Origin: Pseudomonadota bacterium
GTDB lineage: Bacteria > Pseudomonadota > Alphaproteobacteria > Rhizobiales > Pleomorphomonadaceae
DNA length: 64,000 nt
Assembly (NCBI GenBank): GCA_018262505.1
Contig: JAGSYV010000003.1
Location: 1 to 64,000 of the forward strand
Direction: 5' to 3'
Shown here: in pieces, positions 45,636-55,879 of the stretch
Position numbering within the stretch: the stretch's first letter is position 1
How the letters are laid out: every line of letters starts with the position of its first letter
Position numbers and translations under genes: made by a program
Notes under the pieces: generated by a model
Seen by the model: only the letters and a program-made list of their open reading frames with translations
What the model was told of the DNA's origin: nothing
Databases searched by the model: none

Positions 45636-45985
45636 GTCGGATCCCCTGTTTGGTCGGCCTATAATAGACTTTCGGTTGATTAACGGCAGACTAACTCGTC
45701 TCTTCAGGTTGAGTGACCTTTCGGCTGGGGTTTAGCTTCGGTTAAAGCGGCAAAATTGCACATGAAATAAGCTAACGGCCGCCTATTTCCATGTCATTTC
45801 ATGCGAGGTCTTATACTGGTTGTAGCGAGGTGATCCGGATTGCCATCCCCTCGCGCAGAACATGCAAAGAAATCGAGCAGGCAACACGTACTGGGGGGAA
45901 GCGGAGTAAATGCCTCAGAAAAAACGCGACCTCTGCGATGCGAGCCTGTAACCTCTCGGTTCGTTTTCCACCGGATCGCTTCGCA
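45636..45985. other. Divergent promoter region
   Basis: 350 bases between the chemoreceptor and the oxidoreductase genes. TTCGGTT occurs twice (near 45670 and 45751), each followed by a TTAA-rich stretch. The oxidoreductase frame is open through part of this region but without family similarity. No other gene is seen. Confidence 0.5.
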
Positions 45986-48073
45986 ATGAACGTTACGCTT
46001 CGCCCTGGCATCGTCCATTCCGCCTGCCCACACGACTGCCCGTCGACTTGCGCGCTCGACGTCGAGCTGATGCCGGACGGCCGCATCGGTCGGTTGCGCG
46101 GATCGTCGGACAACAGCTACACGGCCGGCGTCATCTGCGCCAAGGTTGGCCGTTATGCCGAACGGCTCTATCATCCCGACCGCCTCCTGAAGCCGCTTCT
46201 CAATGTTGGCGCCAAGGGGGAGGGGAGGTTTCAGGAAATTTCCTGGGAAGAAGCGCTCGATCGTGTTGCCGATGCTTTTCTCTCCGCCGAGCGCCAATTC
46301 GGCGCCGAAAGCATCTGGCCTTACAAATACGCCGGTACCATGGGCTTGGTGCAGCGCGACAGCATCGAACGGCTCCGGCACGTCAAAAAGTACTCGCGCA
46401 GCCATGACACCATCTGCGTGACGCCGGCCTGGACGGGCTGGATCGCCGGGACAGGTCGTCTGGCCGGCCCCGATCCGCGCGAGATGGCCATCTCGGACTG
46501 TATCGTCATCTGGGGCACCAACGCGGTGACGACGCAGGTCAACGTGATGACCCATGCCGTTCGCGCCAGAAAGACCCGTGGGGCGAAGATCGTCGCCGTC
46601 GACGTCTACGAGACCGAGACGGTGCGGCAGGCCGACCTGGGGCTGGTGCTGCGGCCCGGCTCCGACGCGGCGCTCGCCTGCGCCGTCATGCATATCGCCT
46701 TCCGCGACGGTTATGCCGATCGCGCCTTCATGGAGAGATTTGCCGACACCCCGGCCGAACTGGAAGCGCACCTGAAATCGCGGACGCCGGAGTGGGCATC
46801 GGCCATCACCGGCCTCTCGATCGCCGAGATCGAGGCGTTCGGCAAGCTGGTCGGCACGACGCCGCGCACCTTTTTCCGCCTCGGCTACGGCTTTACCCGG
46901 TCGCGCAACGGCGTCGTCTCCATGCACGCGGCGCAGTCGATCGCCACGGTGCTCGGTCTCTGGCAACGTGAGGGGGCAGGCGCTTTCCACAACAACGGCG
47001 CGCTCTTCCGTTTCGACAAGACAATGATCGAAGGCAGCGATGTGGAAGACGACAGCGTTCGCCACCTCGATCATTCGCGCGTCGGCCCGGTTCTGGTCGG
47101 CGAGGCGGAGGCCTTGAAGGGCGGACCGCCAGTCAAGGCGATGCTCATCCAGAACTGCAATCCGATGACGGTGACGCCCGAGCAGGAGAAGGTCCGGCGG
47201 GGTTTCTCACGCGACGACCTTTTCGTCTGCGTACACGAGCAGTTCATGACCGATACGGCCAAGGTCGCCGACATCGTACTGCCGGCCACCATGTTCCTTG
47301 AGCATGACGATATCTACAAGGCGGGCGGGCAGCAGAGCGTTCTGTTCGGACCAAAGCTTGTCGAGCCCCCGGAAGGGCCGCGCGAGAATATCTTCGTCGT
47401 CAACGAATTGGCGAAGCGGCTTGGTGCCGAGCATCCTGGTTTCCACATGACGGCGCGCCAGCATGTCGACTGGATGCTGCAGCACTCGGGGCTTGGCACG
47501 CTCGCAGATCTCGAGGAAAAGCGCTTCCTGGACATGCAGCCGGACTTCGACACGGCGCATTACGTGCACGGCTTCGCTTATCCAGATGGCAAGTTCCGCT
47601 TCAAGCCGGACTGGACCAACGTGAATTCGTCCAACATCGGTCCGATGGGGCCGTGGCGGGACATACCGTCGCTGCCGGATTACTGGCCGGTTGTCGAGGA
47701 GGCCGATGAGACGCATCCCTTCCGTCTGGTCACCGCGCCGGCCCGCAACTTCCTCAACACGTCCTTTGGCGAGACGCCGACCTCGGCGGCGCGCGAGGGA
47801 CGGCCGACGCTGAAGGTGCGCCCCGACGACGCGGCGCGGCTGGGGATCGTCGACGGCGATGCGGTGGTGATCGGCAACCATCGTGGCAGCGTCGAACTCA
47901 ACGCCGAACTGTTCGAAGGGCTGCAGGCCGGCGTGGTGGTCGCTGAGGGCATCTGGGCCAATCGGGCGCACCGGAGCGGAACCGGGATCAATACGCTGAC
48001 CGGTTCGGATGAAATCGCACCGTTCGGCGGTGTCGCTTTCCACGACACGAAGGTCTGGCTGAGAAAATTGTGA
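45986..48073 (+). CDS. Molybdopterin-dependent oxidoreductase with an N-terminal [4Fe-4S] site
   Basis: About 695 residues of the DMSO-reductase/formate-dehydrogenase superfamily. The N-terminal Fe-S ligands are in CPHDCPSTC with the fourth Cys in GVICAKVGRY. Molybdopterin-binding regions follow (IVIWGTNAVTTQVN; MLIQNCNPMTVTPEQEKV; DIVLPATMFLEHDD). A C-terminal dinucleotide-binding beta-barrel starts near residue 590. No twin-arginine signal is seen, so it should be cytoplasmic. No electron-transfer partner or cofactor gene is adjacent, so the substrate is unknown. The ATG at 45986 is chosen because the Fe-S domain begins there; no strong ribosome site is seen. Confidence 0.85.
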   Translation: MNVTLRPGIVHSACPHDCPSTCALDVELMPDGRIGRLRGSSDNSYTAGVICAKVGRYAERLYHPDRLLKPLLNVGAKGEGRFQEISWEEALDRVADAFLSAERQFGAESIWPYKYAGTMGLVQRDSIERLRHVKKYSRSHDTICVTPAWTGWIAGTGRLAGPDPREMAISDCIVIWGTNAVTTQVNVMTHAVRARKTRGAKIVAVDVYETETVRQADLGLVLRPGSDAALACAVMHIAFRDGYADRAFMERFADTPAELEAHLKSRTPEWASAITGLSIAEIEAFGKLVGTTPRTFFRLGYGFTRSRNGVVSMHAAQSIATVLGLWQREGAGAFHNNGALFRFDKTMIEGSDVEDDSVRHLDHSRVGPVLVGEAEALKGGPPVKAMLIQNCNPMTVTPEQEKVRRGFSRDDLFVCVHEQFMTDTAKVADIVLPATMFLEHDDIYKAGGQQSVLFGPKLVEPPEGPRENIFVVNELAKRLGAEHPGFHMTARQHVDWMLQHSGLGTLADLEEKRFLDMQPDFDTAHYVHGFAYPDGKFRFKPDWTNVNSSNIGPMGPWRDIPSLPDYWPVVEEADETHPFRLVTAPARNFLNTSFGETPTSAAREGRPTLKVRPDDAARLGIVDGDAVVIGNHRGSVELNAELFEGLQAGVVVAEGIWANRAHRSGTGINTLTGSDEIAPFGGVAFHDTKVWLRKL

Positions 48074-48209
48074 CCATTGTGCAAGGGTCTGGCTCGAAAT
48101 CGCCTTCGCAACCAGAAGCCGGTTGCGGGGGTTGGCGGCGTTGCCCTAAGTAACCGCCGTTTCGGTGGCCACGCGGCGTGGCCCGGCGATTCCTTCTTAG
48201 AATGAGGCC

Positions 48210-48515
48210 ATGATGCGGGTCATTTCCGGTACGATTGCCGCCGTTGCGCTTGCGGTCGGTGTGGTGGGGGCAAACGCCGATACGATCTCTCGCGAAACGC
48301 TGACGCACAAGTTCCTCGATTACTGTGTGATCACCCAATCCCGCGTCGAGGGCATCGACAGGATTCCGATGGTCGACAAGTGCCACAAGGCAGCAGCGTC
48401 GGCCATGACCGGATTTGAGGGCGAGCGCTTCGACTCGCCGTCGAGTTCGAAGTTCACCGCTGAGCAGGACAAGGCGATCCGCGCCGCCATCGCCGCCGCG
48501 TTCGCGAAGAAATAA
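48210..48515 (+). CDS. Small secreted protein of unknown function
   Basis: 101 residues. A signal peptide (about 1-23, cleavage after GANA) is followed by about 78 periplasmic residues with two cysteines (DYCVITQ, DKCHKAA) that may form a disulfide. The C-terminus is helical and basic (AIRAAIAAAFAKK). No family is recognised. Single gene, convergent with marC. Confidence 0.6.
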   Translation: MMRVISGTIAAVALAVGVVGANADTISRETLTHKFLDYCVITQSRVEGIDRIPMVDKCHKAAASAMTGFEGERFDSPSSSKFTAEQDKAIRAAIAAAFAKK

Positions 48516-48540
48516 GCGCAGATCGGAAGACCGGATTCGT

Positions 48541-48563
48541 CTCGCCGGGCTTCGTCCGGCGAG
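48541..48563. terminator. Hairpin between convergent genes
   Basis: CTCGCCGG pairs with CCGGCGAG around a 7-base loop, between the secreted-protein gene and marC. There is no T-run, so it is a weak terminator candidate. Confidence 0.5.
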
Positions 48564-48578
48564 CTTGCGTTCGTGCGT

Positions 48579-49226
48579 CTACGCCATGATCGCCTTGATG
48601 CCGTCGGCGACGAACTGCACGGCAAGCGAGGCGAGCAGCACGCCCAGAAGACGCGTCAACACGTTGCGACCGGTATCGCCCAGGTAGCGGTCGATGCGGT
48701 CGGCTGCGAGGAAGATGGCGAAGGACAGCGCGATGATGGCGGCGATGATCAGAACCAGCGTCGCCATGGTCAGTGCATTGCGCGCGTCGGCGGCCAGGAG
48801 AATGGTCGCCGAGATGGCACCGGGGCCGGCAAGAAACGGGATGGCGATTGGAAACACCGCGAGGTGGCGGATATCCTCGCCGATCGGCTGCGGATGACCG
48901 ACGGCCACGTCGGCGTGCCCGACCTTGTCGGCGTTGCCCGACTTGGGCTTCTCGAACACCATTTCAAAGGCGATCCAGAACAGCAGCAGGCCACCGGCGA
49001 TGCGGAAAGCCGGCATGGAAATGCCGAGGAAGGTCAGAATGCCGGCGCCGACGAAGGCAAAGGCGATCAGCACCAGAAAGGCGATGACCGAAGCTCGGAC
49101 CGCCATGGCGCGACGCATTTCGGGGCGGGCACCGGCCGTCAGGGCCAGCACGAGCGGCGCAAGCCCTACAGGATCGATCGTGACGAAGAGCGTGGCGAAG
49201 GCATTGAGGATATAGTCGATCGGCAT
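48579..49226 (-). CDS. MarC family integral membrane protein
   Basis: A 215-residue six-helix inner-membrane protein of the MarC/UPF0056 family, function unsettled. Marks are FATLFVTIDPVGLAPLVLAL at the start and FPIAIPFLAGPGAISATILL in the middle. The start at 49226 fits the first helix (MPIDYILNAF). The open frame continues upstream but is proline/arginine-rich and not MarC-like. Confidence 0.85.
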   Translation of the reverse strand: MPIDYILNAFATLFVTIDPVGLAPLVLALTAGARPEMRRAMAVRASVIAFLVLIAFAFVGAGILTFLGISMPAFRIAGGLLLFWIAFEMVFEKPKSGNADKVGHADVAVGHPQPIGEDIRHLAVFPIAIPFLAGPGAISATILLAADARNALTMATLVLIIAAIIALSFAIFLAADRIDRYLGDTGRNVLTRLLGVLLASLAVQFVADGIKAIMA

Positions 49227-49600
49227 GGTTTGTCCGCCGTTTCGGGAAGTGCCCGTTGCTCTGCCAGAAAAGCGGCGACACCGAAAGGGGGAACGGCTCG
49301 CTCTTGAGATCGCCGAGAAGGGCGTGGCAACAACCACAAGCAAAATCGAGGTCGCCGCCGGAAGAGGAAAAAGGGACTCCCTGATCCGCGCCGCCGCCGG
49401 AAGTGCCGTTTTCCGCTGGACAAACCGGTCGTTCCGTGGTCTTTGCCCCGCCACAGCAATATCAGGATAAGCCGCCTTTGACGGCGCCTTTCGCGTCGTT
49501 CCGTCGGGAACGTCGCGGTATTCTGAAACGACGATTCAGCGCGGACGGCATCCCGGAGACTGCTCCGGTCGATCCCGGCGCCCTGGGAGACATTTGGACC
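49227..49600. other. Divergent region between marC and nusB
   Basis: 374 bases without a recognised gene. ribH, which often precedes nusB in this class, is not here. Promoters for both flanking genes are expected. Confidence 0.45.
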
Positions 49601-50101
49601 ATGACCGACGACCGATCCGGCGCCAGATCCGAGCCGCGCCCGGCCAACCAGCGCGGCGCCGCCCGCCTTGCCGCCGTTCAGGCGCTCTACCAGCTCGAAA
49701 TTGGCGGCGGCGACCTCTTGGAAGTGGTGCAGGAGTTCGAGGCCTACCGACTGGGCAAGGAACTCGACGGCTTCGAGTATCGTCAGGCCGATGCCGGTTG
49801 GTTCCGTGACATCGTCGGTGGGGTTGTCGCCGATCAGCGGACGGTCGACCCCATGGTGCATACGGCGCTGGTCGAGGACTGGCCGCTGAAGCGCGTCGAT
49901 GCGACTCTTCGCGCCATTCTGCGCTGCGGCGCCTATGAGCTGCTGCGGCGCGGCGACGTGCCGGGACGGGTGATCATTTCCGAATATATCGACGTCGCCA
50001 GGGCGTTCTTCGAGGAAGACGAACCACGCCTCGTCAACGGTGTGCTCGACCGCATCGCCCACGAGATCCGGCCCGACGAGTTCCCCAAAGAGGGGGCGTG
50101 A
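49601..50101 (+). CDS. nusB: Transcription antitermination factor NusB
   Basis: A 166-residue all-helical RNA-binding protein used in rRNA antitermination. Marks are [19 protein letters not shown] near the start, [20 protein letters not shown], and [20 protein letters not shown] with the ending [13 protein letters not shown]. The start at 49601 has GGGAGA upstream. Its stop is one base before thiL, a common pairing. Confidence 0.93.
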   Translation: MTDDRSGARSEPRPANQRGAARLAAVQALYQLEIGGGDLLEVVQEFEAYRLGKELDGFEYRQADAGWFRDIVGGVVADQRTVDPMVHTALVEDWPLKRVDATLRAILRCGAYELLRRGDVPGRVIISEYIDVARAFFEEDEPRLVNGVLDRIAHEIRPDEFPKEGA

Positions 50102-50102
50102 G

Positions 50103-51098
50103 ATGACGGCAGCGGGCGGTATCGGTGAATTCGAACTGATTGCCCGAGTGTTCGCGCCGCTGGCGGCCGATGGTGCGCTCGGGCTGACCGATGACGCTGC
50201 CTTCTATCGTCCGCGCCCCGGCCGCGATCTCGTTCTGACCAAGGACGAGGTGGTGAGCGGCGTGCATTTCTTCGCCGACGACCCCTGGGACGCCGTGGCG
50301 CGCAAGGCGTTGCGGGTCAACCTTTCCGATCTCGCTGCCAAAGGAGCGATGCCGGTCGGTTATCTTCTGGCGCTTGGCCTGCCGAAAGATTTCACCATCG
50401 AGCAGATCGACGCGCTGGGCGCCGGCCTTGCCGCCGATCAGGCGATCTACGGCATCTCGCTTTATGGTGGCGACACGGTGCGTTCGCCGGCCGGCCTGAC
50501 GCTGTCGGTGACGGCGATCGGTGAGGTGGCAGAGGGTGGCATGGTGCGGCGCGGTGGCGCGCGCGCCGGCGAGATTGTCGTCGTCACCGGCACGATCGGC
50601 GACGGGGCACTCGGTCTGGCGCTTCGCCTCGACCCGGCGCTTTCGGGGCGGCTTGGCCTTTCGGAGGCCCATCGCGATCATCTTCTCGACCGCTACCTGT
50701 TGCCCCAACCGCGCGGCGCGCTGGCGGCGGCGGTGGCCGATTGCGCTTCCGGCGGCATGGATATTTCAGATGGCCTCGTCGGCGATCTCGCCAAGATGGC
50801 GGCAGCCTCCGGTGTCGCCATCGACATCGATGCCGACCGCGTGCCATTGTCCGATGCTGCCCGGGCGGCGGTGACGGCCGATCCGCGTCTTTTCGCCGTG
50901 GCGCTGACTGGTGGCGACGACTATGAGCTGGCGCTGTCCATCCCCAAGGCAAAGGTCGGCACCTTCCTTGCCGCCGCGGATGCGGCAGGTGTCGGCGCCA
51001 CGCCGATCGGCCAAGTGCGAGTGGGCGAGGGGATTTCGGTTCGAGGCGACCATCCGGCGCTCGCCGACCTTGGGTCAGGCTCCTACCGGCACTTCTGA
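50103..51098 (+). CDS. thiL: Thiamine-monophosphate kinase
   Basis: A 331-residue enzyme making thiamine diphosphate from thiamine monophosphate. Family marks are GEFELIARVFAPLA at the start, LTDDAAFYRPRPG, the metal-binding RVNLSDLAAKGAMPVGYLLAL, GGDTVRSP and GGMDISDGLVGDLAKMA. GGDDYELALS is near the end. The start at 50103 is one base after the nusB stop, with GAGGGGG upstream. Confidence 0.94.
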   Translation: MTAAGGIGEFELIARVFAPLAADGALGLTDDAAFYRPRPGRDLVLTKDEVVSGVHFFADDPWDAVARKALRVNLSDLAAKGAMPVGYLLALGLPKDFTIEQIDALGAGLAADQAIYGISLYGGDTVRSPAGLTLSVTAIGEVAEGGMVRRGGARAGEIVVVTGTIGDGALGLALRLDPALSGRLGLSEAHRDHLLDRYLLPQPRGALAAAVADCASGGMDISDGLVGDLAKMAAASGVAIDIDADRVPLSDAARAAVTADPRLFAVALTGGDDYELALSIPKAKVGTFLAAADAAGVGATPIGQVRVGEGISVRGDHPALADLGSGSYRHF

Positions 51099-51264
51099 AG
51101 CCTCGGCTCGAAAGTTGCTAGCTCCAGATTATACGGATGCCGAAGCGGGAGTCCGGCTTGCGTCGTCAGGGGCGAGCCGGTAGACCTCGACGGGCTCCAT
51201 TTGGGGTGGTTGCCGACTATTTTCCCGAGATGTTTCTCTAGCTTTTGTATTTTCCGGAGGGCCG

Positions 51265-51846
51265 ATGTTCCGCAAGCTCTACGACTGGACGATGTCACTG
51301 GCCGGCAGCCGCAAGGCCGGCACATGGCTCGCCGCTGTGTCCTTCGCGGAAAGCTCGTTCTTTCCCATTCCCCCAGATGTGATGCTGGTGCCAATGGTAC
51401 TGGCTCGTCGCGACAAGGCCTTTACCTACGCGTTGATCTGCACCATCGCATCGGTATGTGGCGCCGTCCTCGGCTATTCCATCGGCCTGTTCCTGTTCGA
51501 CAGCGTTGGCGCCTGGCTGATCCGAGTCTACGGCTACGGCCAGAGCTTTGAGGATTTTCGCGCCGCCTATGCCCACTACGGCGCCTGGATCATTCTGATC
51601 AAGGGACTGACGCCGATCCCCTTCAAGCTGGTCACCATCGCCTCGGGCTTTGCCGCCTACAATTTCCCGCTGTTCGTCGTGCTCTGCGTCATCACGCGCG
51701 GCGTCCGCTTCTTTCTCGTCGCCTTCCTGCTGCGCCTGTTTGGCGAGCCGGTGCGCGACTTCATCGAGCGGCGGCTCGACGCGGTGATGTGGGGCCTGCT
51801 GATCATTATCGTCAGCGGATTCGTGGCGGCGCGCTACGTTGTCTGA
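51265..51846 (+). CDS. DedA/SNARE-associated family membrane protein (YqaA type)
   Basis: A 193-residue inner-membrane protein. Marks are FAESSFFPIPPDVMLVPMVL (re-entrant loop with the conserved acidic and proline residues) and LIKGLTPIPFKLVTIASG, the second half-loop with its key Arg/Lys-Pro pattern. About four to five membrane segments. Members of the DedA family take part in lipid-carrier or envelope homeostasis; the exact role here is unknown. Strong TCCGGAGG-type ribosome site before the ATG. Confidence 0.85.
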   Translation: MFRKLYDWTMSLAGSRKAGTWLAAVSFAESSFFPIPPDVMLVPMVLARRDKAFTYALICTIASVCGAVLGYSIGLFLFDSVGAWLIRVYGYGQSFEDFRAAYAHYGAWIILIKGLTPIPFKLVTIASGFAAYNFPLFVVLCVITRGVRFFLVAFLLRLFGEPVRDFIERRLDAVMWGLLIIIVSGFVAARYVV

Positions 51847-52171
51847 GGGCGCTTTGACCTTCGGTGTGGGCGTCTACTCCGCTTAACTAGCAATGGTTTT
51901 GCCCCCAGTGGGGGACAACTCGGCGAAAATCGGCCGCTGCGGGCTTTCACGGCCTTGACGCAAGCAAACGAGACTATATCGGTAATCCCGCCCTCGTATC
52001 TGTTCGCAGAACGGGATCGAAGCCGTTTGCCGGCACGTCCTGTCAAGTGGAAGACAAGAGGGTCGCTCCCAAGGCGAACGGGCACGGGAACCGCAAGGTC
52101 CCAAGGGGCGTTCGCCTTCGGTTCGTGGCGCCAAGGCCGGGCCCTCGAGCGTCCGGCACTGCGGAGGGATC
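51847..52171. other. Upstream region of hppA
   Basis: 325 bases without a gene. GGAGG lies 4 bases before the hppA ATG. Nothing else definite is seen. Confidence 0.45.
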
Positions 52172-54310
52172 ATGTACGTTCTATACATCGCGATCATTTG
52201 CGGACTTTTGTCCCTCGCCTATGGCGTGTGGGCAATCAAGTCCGTCATGGCATCGGACGCGGGCAGCGCCCGCATGCAGGAAATCTCAGGGGCTGTCGCT
52301 GAGGGCGCCAAGGCCTATCTCAAGCGCCAGTACACCACGATCGGCATCGTCGGCGTGGTGATCCTGGTGGTGATCGCGTGGCTGCTCGGTCTGCCGGTCG
52401 CCATCGGCTTCGTGGTTGGTGCCGTGCTCTCGGGTCTTGCCGGCTTCATCGGCATGAACGTGTCGGTGCGCGCCAACGTTCGCACCGCCGCTGCTGCCAT
52501 GCAGTCGCTGGCCGGCGGCCTCAACATCGCCTTCAAGGCGGGTGCCGTCACCGGCATGCTGGTGGCCGGTCTGGCGCTGCTCGGCGTGTCGGTCTACTTC
52601 TGGGTGCTGACCGGGCCGATGGGCCATGCGCCCAATGACCGCGTCGTCATCGACGCCCTGGTGGCCCTCGGCTTCGGCGCTTCGCTGATCTCCATCTTCG
52701 CCCGTCTCGGCGGCGGTATCTTCACCAAGGGTGCCGACGTCGGTGCCGACCTGGTCGGCAAGGTCGAGGCCGGTATTCCCGAGGATGATCCGCGCAATCC
52801 GGCGACCATCGCCGACAACGTCGGCGACAACGTCGGCGACTGCGCCGGCATGGCGGCCGACCTGTTCGAGACCTACGCGGTGACCGTGGTCGCCACCATG
52901 GTGCTCGCCTCGATCTTCTTTGCCGCCGATCAGGCCCTGCTGATCAAGGCGATGCTCTATCCGCTGCTGATCTGCGGCGCTTGCATCATCACCTCGATCA
53001 TCGGCACCTTCTTCGTGAAGCTCGGCGCCAACAACTCGATCATGGGCGCTCTCTACAAGGGCCTGTGGGCTTCGTCGCTGCTGTCGATCATCGGCCTTGG
53101 CGGCGCCACCTCGCTGACCATCGGCTGGGGTGATGTTGCCGTCGTCGACGGCGTCATGCTGACCGGCACCAAGCTGTTCATCTGCGGCATTCTCGGCCTC
53201 GTGGTGACCGGCCTGATCGTCTGGATCACTGAATACTACACCGGCACCGGCAAGCGCCCGGTGGTGTCGATCGCCCAGGCATCGGTCACCGGCCATGGCA
53301 CCAACGTCATCCAGGGTCTTGCCGTTTCGCTCGAGTCGACGGCCCTGCCGGCGCTGGTCATCGTTGCCGGCATCATCGCCACCTATCAGCTCGGCGGCCT
53401 GTTCGGCACGGCGATCGCCGTCACCACCATGCTCGGCCTCGCCGGCATGATCGTGGCGCTCGACGCCTTCGGCCCGGTCACCGACAACGCCGGTGGTATC
53501 GCCGAGATGGCCGGCCTGCCCAAGGACGTCCGTCACACCACCGATGCGCTCGACGCCGTCGGCAACACCACCAAGGCCGTCACCAAGGGCTATGCCATCG
53601 GTTCGGCCGGCCTCGGCGCGCTGGTGCTGTTCGCTGCCTACACGAACGACATCAAGCACTTCGCGGAAAGCGGCGTGCCTTACTTCCAGGGCATCGGCAA
53701 CATCGATCTGTCGCTGTCCAACCCTTACGTCGTCGCCGGCCTGATCTTCGGCGGCCTCATTCCCTACCTGTTCGGTGGCATCGCCATGACCGCCGTTGGC
53801 CGCGCTGCTGGCTCGGTGGTTGAGGAAGTGCGTCGTCAGTTCAAGGAAAAGCCGGGAATCATGGCCGGCACCGAGCGTCCGGATTATGGTCGCGCGGTCG
53901 ACATGCTGACCAAGGCGGCGATCAAGGAAATGATCATCCCGTCGCTGTTGCCGGTGCTGTCGCCGCTGGTCGTCTACTTCGGCGTGCTGCTCGCCTCGGG
54001 TTCGAAGGCCAATGCCTTCGCCGCTCTCGGCGCCTCGCTGCTCGGCGTGATCGTCAACGGCCTGTTCGTTGCCATATCCATGACCTCGGGTGGTGGCGCC
54101 TGGGACAACGCCAAGAAGAGCTTTGAAGACGGCTTCGTCGACAAGGATGGCGTCAAGCACTTCAAGGGTTCCGACGCCCACAAGGCTTCGGTGACCGGTG
54201 ATACCGTCGGCGATCCCTACAAGGATACCGCTGGTCCCGCCGTCAACCCGGCGATCAAGATCACCAACATCGTGGCGCTGCTGCTGCTGGCGGTTCTCGC
54301 TCACAGCTGA
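52172..54310 (+). CDS. hppA: Membrane-bound proton-pumping pyrophosphatase, K+-independent type
   Basis: A 712-residue pump with about 16 membrane helices that couples pyrophosphate hydrolysis to proton export. The substrate loop is [20 protein letters not shown], followed by [20 protein letters not shown] (about 200-225). [16 protein letters not shown] near residue 467 has Lys and, three residues on, Thr at the positions that mark the K+-independent class. The third acidic motif, [17 protein letters not shown], is at the end. It is monocistronic, followed by a GC hairpin. Confidence 0.95.
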   Translation: MYVLYIAIICGLLSLAYGVWAIKSVMASDAGSARMQEISGAVAEGAKAYLKRQYTTIGIVGVVILVVIAWLLGLPVAIGFVVGAVLSGLAGFIGMNVSVRANVRTAAAAMQSLAGGLNIAFKAGAVTGMLVAGLALLGVSVYFWVLTGPMGHAPNDRVVIDALVALGFGASLISIFARLGGGIFTKGADVGADLVGKVEAGIPEDDPRNPATIADNVGDNVGDCAGMAADLFETYAVTVVATMVLASIFFAADQALLIKAMLYPLLICGACIITSIIGTFFVKLGANNSIMGALYKGLWASSLLSIIGLGGATSLTIGWGDVAVVDGVMLTGTKLFICGILGLVVTGLIVWITEYYTGTGKRPVVSIAQASVTGHGTNVIQGLAVSLESTALPALVIVAGIIATYQLGGLFGTAIAVTTMLGLAGMIVALDAFGPVTDNAGGIAEMAGLPKDVRHTTDALDAVGNTTKAVTKGYAIGSAGLGALVLFAAYTNDIKHFAESGVPYFQGIGNIDLSLSNPYVVAGLIFGGLIPYLFGGIAMTAVGRAAGSVVEEVRRQFKEKPGIMAGTERPDYGRAVDMLTKAAIKEMIIPSLLPVLSPLVVYFGVLLASGSKANAFAALGASLLGVIVNGLFVAISMTSGGGAWDNAKKSFEDGFVDKDGVKHFKGSDAHKASVTGDTVGDPYKDTAGPAVNPAIKITNIVALLLLAVLAHS

Positions 54311-54337
54311 TAGACCCGGGTCAATATTTCGACTGAA

Positions 54338-54371
54338 CGAAGCGGCGGTCGGGCAACCGGCCGCCGCTTCG
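54338..54371 (+). terminator. GC-rich hairpin after hppA
   Basis: CGAAGCGGCGG pairs with CCGCCGCTTCG, 11 bp, with further inner pairing, 27 bases after the stop. There is no T-run, so it is either a weak terminator or an mRNA-end hairpin. Confidence 0.55.
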
Positions 54372-54418
54372 GCATTTCGGGTGGCGCTGTTTGGCGCCAC
54401 GCGCCACTGTCCGGAACC

Positions 54419-55342
54419 ATGACCATGACAACCGCCCAAGCCGCTGCGCCGGTCGGCCCCGGCCGCTATCGCGGCTTCGCTTTCGCCTTCGTGGCCTATC
54501 TTCTCTGGGGTTTCCTGCCCTTCTACATGAAGGCCGTCGCCCATATCTCGCCTTACGAGGTGGTGGCGCACCGCGTGCTGTGGTCGGTGCCGATCACCAT
54601 GGCGATCGTCGTGGCGCAGGGCGACTTTACCGGTTTCCTCACGGTATTCCGGCACCCACGCACGCTTGCCATGGGCTTTCTCACCGCCAGCCTGATCTCG
54701 GTGAACTGGGCGATCTATGTCTGGGCAATCGGCTCGGGTAGGGCGCTCGAATCGGCCCTCGGTTATTTCATCAATCCGCTGGTCAACGTTGCCCTTGGCA
54801 CCATCTTCCTCGGAGAGCGGCTCAATCGTGCGCAGATGTTTGCCGTGGCGCTTGCCATCTTCGGTGTCGGCCTGATGACGGTGGAAAGCGGGGGCCTGCC
54901 GTGGGTGTCGCTGGCGCTGGCGCTATCCTTCGGCATCTACGGCTATCTCAAGAAGACGCTGCCGATCGGACCGACGCATGGCTTCCTCCTGGAGGTCGTG
55001 CTGATCTCGCCGCTGGCGCTCGCCTATATCGGTTGGCTGACTGCCACGGGCAGCGGCCATTTTGCCGGCACCGGAACGACAACCACCGGCTCCGACACGC
55101 TGCTATTGGCCGCTTCGGGGCTCGTCACGGCCGTGCCTCTCATCTTGTTCGTCTATGGTGCCAGGCTTTTGCGCTATTCGACCATCGGCCTCATGCAGTA
55201 TATCGCGCCGTCGATGGTCTTCCTCATCGCCGTCTTCATATTCCACGAGCCGTTTTCGGGCGGCAAGCTCATCGCCTTCATGTTCATCTGGGCGGCGCTG
55301 GTGGTCTATACGGCGACCATGTTCTCCGGCCGCAAGGCATGA
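54419..55342 (+). CDS. rarD: RarD-type EamA transporter
   Basis: A 307-residue ten-helix drug/metabolite transporter. RarD marks are FAFVAYLLWGFLPFYMKAVA, YEVVAHRVLWSVPI, SVNWAIYVWAIGSGRALESA and LGYFINPLVNVALGTIFLGE. The C-terminal half has LRYSTIGLMQYIAPSMVFLI. Substrate unknown; RarD was named for chloramphenicol sensitivity. An alternative ATG lies 6 bases further on. Confidence 0.88.
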   Translation: MTMTTAQAAAPVGPGRYRGFAFAFVAYLLWGFLPFYMKAVAHISPYEVVAHRVLWSVPITMAIVVAQGDFTGFLTVFRHPRTLAMGFLTASLISVNWAIYVWAIGSGRALESALGYFINPLVNVALGTIFLGERLNRAQMFAVALAIFGVGLMTVESGGLPWVSLALALSFGIYGYLKKTLPIGPTHGFLLEVVLISPLALAYIGWLTATGSGHFAGTGTTTTGSDTLLLAASGLVTAVPLILFVYGARLLRYSTIGLMQYIAPSMVFLIAVFIFHEPFSGGKLIAFMFIWAALVVYTATMFSGRKA

Positions 55343-55371
55343 AAAAAGGGGCGCGGCCGATGCCGCGCCCC
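55341..55371 (-). terminator. Terminator of bamE
   Basis: GGGGCGCGGC pairs with GCCGCGCCCC around a 4-base loop and, in the minus direction, is followed by six T. It lies between convergent rarD and bamE. Confidence 0.88.
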
Positions 55372-55393
55372 TCGGTCGTTTGGTAATGATTGC

Positions 55394-55879
55394 TTACTTC
55401 TGGAGATTGCCGAGCGGGTTGACGTTGCCGACACCCTTGAAGATCTGGCCGATGAGATTGAGGTCGGCGCCGCCAGTGCGGGTCTTGCGCTCGATGAAGT
55501 CGAACACCTTGCCGTCCTTCAGACCGTAGTTCGCGATCTGCTTGACCAAGCCCTTGTCGTCGAAATAGACGGCGAGTACGCGCTGGTCGGTAATCGAGCG
55601 GCCCATGATCGGGTTTTCGTCGATGGTTTGGGAGATATAGTAGAAGGCGGTATCGCCGGCCATCACCGAGGTGGTCGATGGCGAGCCAAGCACCAGAAGC
55701 ACCTGCTCACGCGACGAACCGACCGGCACCTGTGCCAGCGCTTCTTCGGAAAGCACGTAACCATGCTGGATCGGCGGCGTGCCACAGGCGGATAAGGAGA
55801 CGGCTGTCATGAGGGCGACTGCCGCGCCCTTCAGACCAAACATCATGCCCGACGGGCGTTCACTGCGGCTGAACTTCAC
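55394..55879 (-). CDS. bamE: Outer-membrane assembly lipoprotein BamE
   Basis: 161 residues. A lipoprotein signal ends in the lipobox LSAC (Cys about 32). The SmpA/OmlA domain follows with GYVLSEEALAQVPVGSSREQ, VLLVLGSPSTTSVMAGDTAF and FDDKGLVKQIANYGL. It helps the BAM complex insert outer-membrane proteins. The GTG at 55879 is chosen because GGGAGG lies 5 bases before it; a start at ATG 55846 would also preserve the signal. Divergent from the bc1 chaperone gene, a typical alphaproteobacterial order. Confidence 0.88.
   Translation of the reverse strand: MKFSRSERPSGMMFGLKGAAVALMTAVSLSACGTPPIQHGYVLSEEALAQVPVGSSREQVLLVLGSPSTTSVMAGDTAFYYISQTIDENPIMGRSITDQRVLAVYFDDKGLVKQIANYGLKDGKVFDFIERKTRTGGADLNLIGQIFKGVGNVNPLGNLQK

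Noticed and set aside
52286-54655. A 789-codon open frame on the minus strand opposite hppA
   Set aside because: Composition is rich in His, Asp, Gly and Arg, as expected for the antisense of a GC-rich gene; hppA on the plus strand is certain.
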